Shown here: positions 59,294-64,000 of the stretch, one piece after another
How positions within the stretch are numbered: the stretch's first letter is position 1
How the letters are laid out: each line of letters begins with the position of its first letter
Source of the DNA: Ruegeria denitrificans
Lineage (GTDB): Bacteria; Pseudomonadota; Alphaproteobacteria; Rhodobacterales; Rhodobacteraceae
Direction: 5' to 3'
NCBI RefSeq assembly: GCF_001458295.1
Contig: NZ_CYUD01000001.1
Coordinates: 124,001 to 188,000, forward strand
Length of the DNA stretch: 64,000 nucleotides
Position numbers and translations under genes: made by a program
Notes under the pieces: generated by a model
Databases searched by the model: none
The model's input: the letters and a program-made list of their open reading frames with translations, nothing else
What the model was told of the DNA's origin: nothing

Positions 59294-60367
59294 TTACTGC
59301 GGAATGTCGCCTTCCAGCCCTTCGACATAGAAGTTCATGCCTGCCAGCGTGCCGTCATCGGCGGTCTCGCCTTCGGCCAGCCAGTCGCTGCCGTCCTGCT
59401 TTTTCAGCGGACCGGTGAAGGGGTGGTACTCGCCTGCAGCCATTGCGGCCTTCATTGCCAGCGCCTCTTCTTTGACTTCGGCCGGAACAGCGTCCGAGAT
59501 TTCGCCAATCTCAACCATACCTTCCTTGATGCCGTCCCAGGTGTTCACAGTTTCCCACGACCCATCCATAACGGCCTGGGTGCGCGCAATGTAGTAGGGC
59601 GCCCAGTTGTCGATGATCGAGGATACGCGTGGCTTCGGAGCGTATTCGCTCATGTCCGAGGCCTGACCAAAGGTGATCACATTGCCAGCTTCTTGCGCGG
59701 CCGCCTGCGGCGCGGTCGAGTCGGTGTGCTGCAGGATCACGTCCGCACCCTGTTCGATCAGAACCGAGGCCGCGTCGGCCTCTTTCGCCGGATCGAACCA
59801 CGTATAGGCCCAGATGATTTTGAACTCGACATCCGGGTTCACCTTTTTGGCGTGGATATAGGCCGAGTTGATGCCGCGGATCACTTCGGGGATCGGGTAC
59901 GAACCGATGTAACCGACGATGTTCGACTCGGTCATTTTACCGGCGATATGGCCCTGAACGGCGCGACCTTCATAGAAGCGGGCCGAGTAGACCGAGACGT
60001 TGTCGGCAGTCTTGTAGCCGGTCGCGTGCTCGAACTTCACGTTCGGGAATTTCTTGGCCACGTTGATGGTCGGGTCCATGTAGCCGAACGAGGTGGTAAA
60101 GATCAGGTCAGCACCTTCCAGCGCCATCTGAGTCATCACACGTTCAGCGTCCGGGCCCTCGGGCACCGATTCTACGAACACGGTTTCAACCTTGTCACCG
60201 AAATGCTCTTCGACCGCCAGACGGCCCTTGTCGTGTTCATAGGTCCAGCCGCCGTCGCCGACGGGGCCGACATAGACGAAACCGACTTTGGTTTTGTCTT
60301 CGGCCATGGCGCTTGTCGCCAGACCCAGCGCCATGGCGGCGCTTGCCAAAAGTGATGTGAATTTCAT
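59294..60367 (-). CDS. BMP family nucleoside-binding protein
   Basis: Periplasmic or lipoprotein-like binding protein of 357 residues with a signal peptide (LLASAAMALGLATSAMA then EDKTK). VGFVYVGPVGDGGWTYEHDK is the typical N-terminal strand of BMP (PnrA-like) proteins, with GADLIFTTSFGYMDPTINVA, GYIGSYPIPEVIRGINSAYI and GADVILQHTDSTAP further on. Family members bind purine nucleosides or related bases. GGGGAG precedes ATG 60367. It is the last gene of an operon ATPase - permease - permease - binding protein, and usually the most strongly expressed one. Confidence 0.92.
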   Translation of the reverse strand: MKFTSLLASAAMALGLATSAMAEDKTKVGFVYVGPVGDGGWTYEHDKGRLAVEEHFGDKVETVFVESVPEGPDAERVMTQMALEGADLIFTTSFGYMDPTINVAKKFPNVKFEHATGYKTADNVSVYSARFYEGRAVQGHIAGKMTESNIVGYIGSYPIPEVIRGINSAYIHAKKVNPDVEFKIIWAYTWFDPAKEADAASVLIEQGADVILQHTDSTAPQAAAQEAGNVITFGQASDMSEYAPKPRVSSIIDNWAPYYIARTQAVMDGSWETVNTWDGIKEGMVEIGEISDAVPAEVKEEALAMKAAMAAGEYHPFTGPLKKQDGSDWLAEGETADDGTLAGMNFYVEGLEGDIPQ

Positions 60368-60398
60368 GTGTTACTCCCCAAGTTGGTTTAATTGGCCC

Positions 60399-61319
60399 CT
60401 AGTGTGAGGCATGGAAGATCCGGCCTAGTGAGGCAGGTGCGCTGCTCTTGTCGGCCGAAAGGATCACAAGCACAAGGATCGTGATGATATAGGGCGACAT
60501 TGCCAGATACTCGACTGGAATGGCAACGCCCGCCGCCTGCAAATTCAGCTGCAATACGGTGATGCCGCCGAACAAATAAGCACCCAGCAAGGCGCGCCAT
60601 GGTTTCCAGCTGGCAAAGACCACCAGCGCCAGGGCGATCCAGCCGACACCGGCGGTCATGCCCTCGGTCCACTGCGGGACGCGGATCAAGCTGATATAAG
60701 CTCCGCCGAGGCCGGCGCAGGCGCCACCGAACAGGATCGCCAGAATACGAATCTTGATGACTTTGTAGCCCAGAGCATGCGCTGCATCGTGGTTTTCACC
60801 CACTGCGCGCAGGATCAGACCGACGCGGGTGTACTTGAGCACAACCCATACGGCAGCTGTCAGGGCGATGCCGACGTAAAGGATGGGGTCATGCTGGAAC
60901 AGGATTGGACCGATCACCGGAATATCGCTGATCAGCGGGATGTGGATGTCACCCATACTGGGCGGTTTGACCCCAACATAGCCTTGGCCAAGAAGAGCGC
61001 TGAACCCCAGGCCAAACAAGGTCAGGGCCAGTCCGCTGGCAACCTGATTGGCCAGAGCGAACTGCGTCAGCAGAACAAATAATAAGGACAGCACAGCGCC
61101 GCCTATGGCCGCCGCGATGAACCCCAGCCAGGGTGATCCGGTTTCGACCGAGATCGCAAAACCGCTGATCGCGCCGACAATCATCATGCCTTCGACGCCA
61201 AGGTTCAGCACGCCTGCTTTCTCGACCACAAGCTCTCCGATCGCGGCCAGCAGCAGCGGGGTTGCTGCCACCATCAGCGAGGCGATCAGAAGTACGGGAT
61301 TGATTTCACCTAGATCCAT
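60399..61319 (-). CDS. Nucleoside-type ABC transporter permease (BPD_transp_2 family), subunit 2
   Basis: Protein of 306 residues, nearly all hydrophobic, about eight to nine helices. LLLAAIGELVVEKAGVLNLG then VEGMMIVGAI is the characteristic N-terminal motif, VGLILRAVGENHDAAHALGY the cytoplasmic coupling loop, and LFGGACAGLGGAYISLIRVP follows. It is the NupC/YufQ-like partner of the larger permease. The start lies three bases past the stop of the first permease gene. Confidence 0.9.
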   Translation of the reverse strand: MDLGEINPVLLIASLMVAATPLLLAAIGELVVEKAGVLNLGVEGMMIVGAISGFAISVETGSPWLGFIAAAIGGAVLSLLFVLLTQFALANQVASGLALTLFGLGFSALLGQGYVGVKPPSMGDIHIPLISDIPVIGPILFQHDPILYVGIALTAAVWVVLKYTRVGLILRAVGENHDAAHALGYKVIKIRILAILFGGACAGLGGAYISLIRVPQWTEGMTAGVGWIALALVVFASWKPWRALLGAYLFGGITVLQLNLQAAGVAIPVEYLAMSPYIITILVLVILSADKSSAPASLGRIFHASH

Positions 61320-61322
61320 GGG

Positions 61323-62405
61323 TCACGCCACCTCGCTATGGGCCGCACGGATGCGGTAGTTGGTCAAAAGGTCGAAAGCCAGCAGGAAGAACAGAAGCAT
61401 TCCCTGGAACACCTGAATGGCAGCGGCGGGCAGACCCAGTTGAGACTGCGCGATTTCACCGCCGATATAGGTCAGCGCCATCAGGCCACCGGCCAGCAGG
61501 ATGCCTACCGGATGCAGGCGGCCTAGAAAGGCCACGATGATCGCCGTAAAGCCATAGCCTACGTTAAAGTCGATGCTGACCACGCCCGATGGACCGGACA
61601 CTTCGAACATGCCGGCAAGCCCCGCCAGCGCGCCTGACAGACCCAGACAAAACAGGATTAGCCGCGCCGGGTTCACGCCTGCGAATTTCGCAGCCCGTGG
61701 GGCTTCGCCAGTCAGGCGGATGTGGAAACCAAGCATATGCCGGTTCAGCAAGACATAGGCAAAGATCACCGCGATCAGAGCGGTCACGACACCCCAGTGC
61801 ATCCCTGATCCGGCGATCAGTTCCGCATTATGTGCGCTTTCGTAGGATTGCAGGTTGCGCGAGCCGGGAAATCCGAACCCTTCGGGGTTTTTCAGCAGAC
61901 CCAGCGAGACCGAGGCGAGCATCTGTTCGGCCACATAGACCAGCATCAGCGAAACAAGGATTTCATTGGTGCCGAAACGGACCTTTAGAAAGGCCGGAAT
62001 GGATGCCCACAGCCAACCACCAAACGCGCCAGCGATTACCATGATCGGAAAGATGTAGAATGCGTCCAGCGGATAGAAGGCCAATCCGGCCCCGGCGCCA
62101 AAGATGGCGCCCATGATGTATTGGCCCTCGGCTCCGATATTCCAGATACCTGCGCGGAATCCCAGCGACAGGCCAATGGCGATCAGCACCAAAGGCGCGC
62201 CTTTCACCAGCAATTGCGGACGGTAATAAAAGGCGAATTCTCCGAACAGAGGTTCCCAGAAAATGGTGCCGATGGCTTCGATTGGGTTCTTACCCAGAAT
62301 GGCGAACAGAATGCCTCCAAACACCATCGTTGCCAGCACCGCTACCAATGGGGTGGCATAAGACCACGCCTTGGACGGCTGCGGCCGTTTCTCCAACACA
62401 ATCAT
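61323..62405 (-). CDS. Nucleoside-type ABC transporter permease (BPD_transp_2 family), subunit 1
   Basis: Protein of 360 residues with about nine helices. LVLIAIGLSLGFRAGIWNIG and AEGQYIMGAIFGAGAGLAFY are the N-terminal signature, FGTNEILVSLMLVYVAEQML is a conserved middle segment, and IRLTGEAPRAAKFAGVNPAR is the coupling loop. It corresponds to NupB/YufP. It is followed after three bases by the second permease and preceded by the ATPase gene 36 bases upstream. Confidence 0.9.
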   Translation of the reverse strand: MIVLEKRPQPSKAWSYATPLVAVLATMVFGGILFAILGKNPIEAIGTIFWEPLFGEFAFYYRPQLLVKGAPLVLIAIGLSLGFRAGIWNIGAEGQYIMGAIFGAGAGLAFYPLDAFYIFPIMVIAGAFGGWLWASIPAFLKVRFGTNEILVSLMLVYVAEQMLASVSLGLLKNPEGFGFPGSRNLQSYESAHNAELIAGSGMHWGVVTALIAVIFAYVLLNRHMLGFHIRLTGEAPRAAKFAGVNPARLILFCLGLSGALAGLAGMFEVSGPSGVVSIDFNVGYGFTAIIVAFLGRLHPVGILLAGGLMALTYIGGEIAQSQLGLPAAAIQVFQGMLLFFLLAFDLLTNYRIRAAHSEVA

Positions 62406-62441
62406 CCGCTCATCCCCCTGATTTCGTTCTTTTGTAATGGG

Positions 62442-63959
62442 TTAGACATGGGCCACCTCCATGCCATGTGCGCCGCCCATCATCAGGCCGATCTCATCCA
62501 CGGTCAGGCCAGTTGTGGTGCGCGGTGCGCTCAGGCGCCCTTCGTTGAGGGCGGCAAAGCTGTCCGAGATTTCCATCAACTCATCCAGATCCTGGCTGAT
62601 GCAGATGACTGCGGTTCCCTTGGCTGCCAAGTCCAGAATGGACTGTCGGATCGAGGCTGCAGCCGCCGCATCCACGCCCCAAGTGGGCTGATTCACCACC
62701 AGTACGTCGGGGTTCTGCAACACTTCGCGTCCAATCACGAATTTCTGCAGGTTGCCACCAGACAGCGACCGCGCCGCATTCTCTGGCCCCGGTGTGCGGA
62801 CGTCGAATGCACTGATGATCTTTTCAGCGAAGCTTTTGGTTTCTGACCACTTCAGAAATCCGTTGTTTTCCAACCCCTCGCGCACCGAACCGGTCAGCAA
62901 TGCGTTTTCGGTCAGGCTCATATCCGGAGCCGCTGCATGGCCCAGCCGTTCTTCGGGTGCGGTCAAGACGCCTAGTTTGCGTCGGGCCGTCGGCCCCAGC
63001 TTGCCGATCGGCTGGCCGTTGAACTTGATGGCATCTGCTGTTGTCTGGATTTCACCGGACAACACGCCCAGCAGTTCATCCTGACCGTTGCCAGCCACGC
63101 CGCCGACACCAAGAACTTCGCCCTTACGGACCGTCATGTGAACATTCTTCAAGGCCGTGCCGAATTCCGAAGGCGACGGAACCGACAGCCCGCTGACATC
63201 CAGTGCCACGTCGCCAAATTCACGGCCTGAGCGTTCCGGTGTCTGAAGAGTCGAGCCGACCATCATCTCGGCCATGTCTCGTGCCGAGGTCTCGGAAGGC
63301 ACACACTCGCCCACGTTCTTGCCCAGACGCAGAATGGTGGCGTGGTCGCACAGCGTGCGAATTTCTTCGAGCTTGTGCGAGATATACAGAATCGAAGTAC
63401 CCTCGGACCGCAATTTGTTCAGCGTTTCAAACAGGATTTCAACCTCTTGCGGGGTCAGAACCGAGGTCGGCTCATCCATGATCAGCAGCTTGGGGTCCTG
63501 CAACAGACACCGGATGATCTCGACCCGCTGACGTTCACCTGCTGACAGGTCACCGACGGTGCGGAAGGGGTCCAGCGGCAAGCCATAAGTTTCCGATACT
63601 TCGCGGATCCGCGAGGCCAGATCGCCCATCGGCGGCGGGTTCTCCATCCCCAGCGCGATATTTTCTGCCACGTTCAGCGCGTCAAACAGCGAGAAGTGCT
63701 GGAACACCATCGCAATCCCGTCCGCCCGTGCGGCGCGGGGTTCCGGTGGCGCAAAAGCCTGACCGCGCAGCAGCATTGTGCCGCTGTCGGGCTTCACCAA
63801 CCCATAGATCATTTTCACCAGCGTGGATTTGCCCGCGCCGTTTTCGCCCAACAAGGCATGAACTTCGCCTTCACCGATGTCAAAGGACACCTGATCATTG
63901 GCAACGACGCCGGGATAGGCCTTTGTCAGCCGCTGTAAGCTTAGCAGTGGAGTGGTCAC
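62442..63959 (-). CDS. Nucleoside-type ABC transporter ATPase (two fused nucleotide-binding domains)
   Basis: Protein of 505 residues with two ABC domains. The first has LLGENGAGKSTLVKMIYGL (Walker A near 34-42), SAGERQRVEIIRCLL (signature) and LLIMDEPTSVLTPQEVE (Walker B). The second has LGVGGVAGNGQDELLGVLSG in place of a full P-loop, with SLSGGNLQKFVIGREVL as signature, so only the first half is likely a full ATPase. This is the NupA/YufO-like energiser. The start is GTG 63959, overlapping the stop of an upstream gene (GTGA). Confidence 0.92.
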   Translation of the reverse strand: MTTPLLSLQRLTKAYPGVVANDQVSFDIGEGEVHALLGENGAGKSTLVKMIYGLVKPDSGTMLLRGQAFAPPEPRAARADGIAMVFQHFSLFDALNVAENIALGMENPPPMGDLASRIREVSETYGLPLDPFRTVGDLSAGERQRVEIIRCLLQDPKLLIMDEPTSVLTPQEVEILFETLNKLRSEGTSILYISHKLEEIRTLCDHATILRLGKNVGECVPSETSARDMAEMMVGSTLQTPERSGREFGDVALDVSGLSVPSPSEFGTALKNVHMTVRKGEVLGVGGVAGNGQDELLGVLSGEIQTTADAIKFNGQPIGKLGPTARRKLGVLTAPEERLGHAAAPDMSLTENALLTGSVREGLENNGFLKWSETKSFAEKIISAFDVRTPGPENAARSLSGGNLQKFVIGREVLQNPDVLVVNQPTWGVDAAAAASIRQSILDLAAKGTAVICISQDLDELMEISDSFAALNEGRLSAPRTTTGLTVDEIGLMMGGAHGMEVAHV

Positions 63960-64000
63960 GCGCTCAGGTCCTTCTTCAACTCGTTCTGTCGGGCTGGGCG
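63956..64000 (-). CDS. C-terminal end of an upstream gene (partial)
   Basis: Fourteen codons plus TGA run in from the right edge: RPARQNELKKDLSA. The stop overlaps the GTG start of the transporter ATPase by four bases, which marks it as a co-translated upstream gene. Too little is present to name it. Confidence 0.45.
   Translation of the reverse strand, partial: RPARQNELKKDLSA

Noticed and set aside
59282..60355. 357-codon open frame on the plus strand
   Set aside because: Exact antisense of the BMP binding-protein gene; its His/Arg/Val-rich composition is the usual shadow of a GC-rich gene.

Overview
The window looks like a chromosome segment of a roseobacter-type alphaproteobacterium (Rhodobacteraceae). 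The clearest indicators are the conserved blocks on the right: a GcvT/dimethylglycine-dehydrogenase-type flavoprotein, a complete BMP-type nucleoside ABC transporter, gamma-glutamyltransferase, an LldD/GlcD-type FAD oxidase and ferritin. The placement rests on gene content and codon style, not on a marker gene.

Region 1 (1-22100) is a defence and DNA-processing island. On the minus strand it has a WYL regulator with a perfect palindrome just upstream of its start, an SbcD/SbcC-like nuclease-ATPase pair (start/stop overlap), a HEPN-like protein with an R-x4-H motif, and the 5' part of an AddB-like PD-(D/E)XK/helicase-fold protein. The last two are joined by a TGATG overlap and probably interrupted by a frameshift. 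On the plus strand follow a GIY-YIG nuclease with a HARE-HTH-like tail and a tightly packed five-gene operon: Z1-domain helicase-like ATPase, DUF4420-type PD-(D/E)XK nuclease, GHKL (MORC/MutL-like) ATPase and two proteins I cannot assign. Next comes a complete EcoRII-type restriction-modification set (Dcm-like cytosine methylase with an N-terminal HTH, Vsr mismatch endonuclease, EcoRII-like endonuclease), then two solitary SAM methyltransferases.

Region 2 (22300-25470) is a DUF3489-DUF2924-large serine recombinase module that ends in an intrinsic terminator. It is preceded by a 5'-truncated relic of a second, related recombinase.

Region 3 (25572-44355) is an integrated element. An exact 49-bp copy of the 3' part of tRNA-Gln(UUG) lies at 25572-25620, and the complete tRNA lies at 44307-44381. 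A tyrosine integrase sits beside the partial copy, and TGGACACC repeats lie just inside both ends. The left arm carries integrase, a zinc-finger protein, an excisionase-like HTH protein, small genes and a prim-pol/VapE replication protein. The right arm carries an HNH-HIT fusion and a small-terminase-like protein. This resembles a phage satellite (PICI-like) plan. Between the arms is metabolic and signalling cargo: a hydantoinase/VOC/hydantoin-racemase/DapA-like operon, a TPR-containing adenylate cyclase, a YHS and an ankyrin secreted protein, a desuccinylase-like hydrolase and a PPOX flavoprotein.

Region 4 (44382-64000) is ordinary chromosome: ferritin, an SH3-like secreted protein, hydroxyacid dehydrogenase - gamma-glutamyltransferase - FAD oxidase in a row, an unknown anchored protein, the large GcvT flavoprotein, a DUF938 and DAO-oxidase pair, a YiaW/YiaV-like DUF3302-HlyD pair, an MFS exporter, and a BMP nucleoside transporter operon running off the right edge. 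Degenerate intergenic elements of about 59 bp occur at least three times (22143, 39404, 41268).
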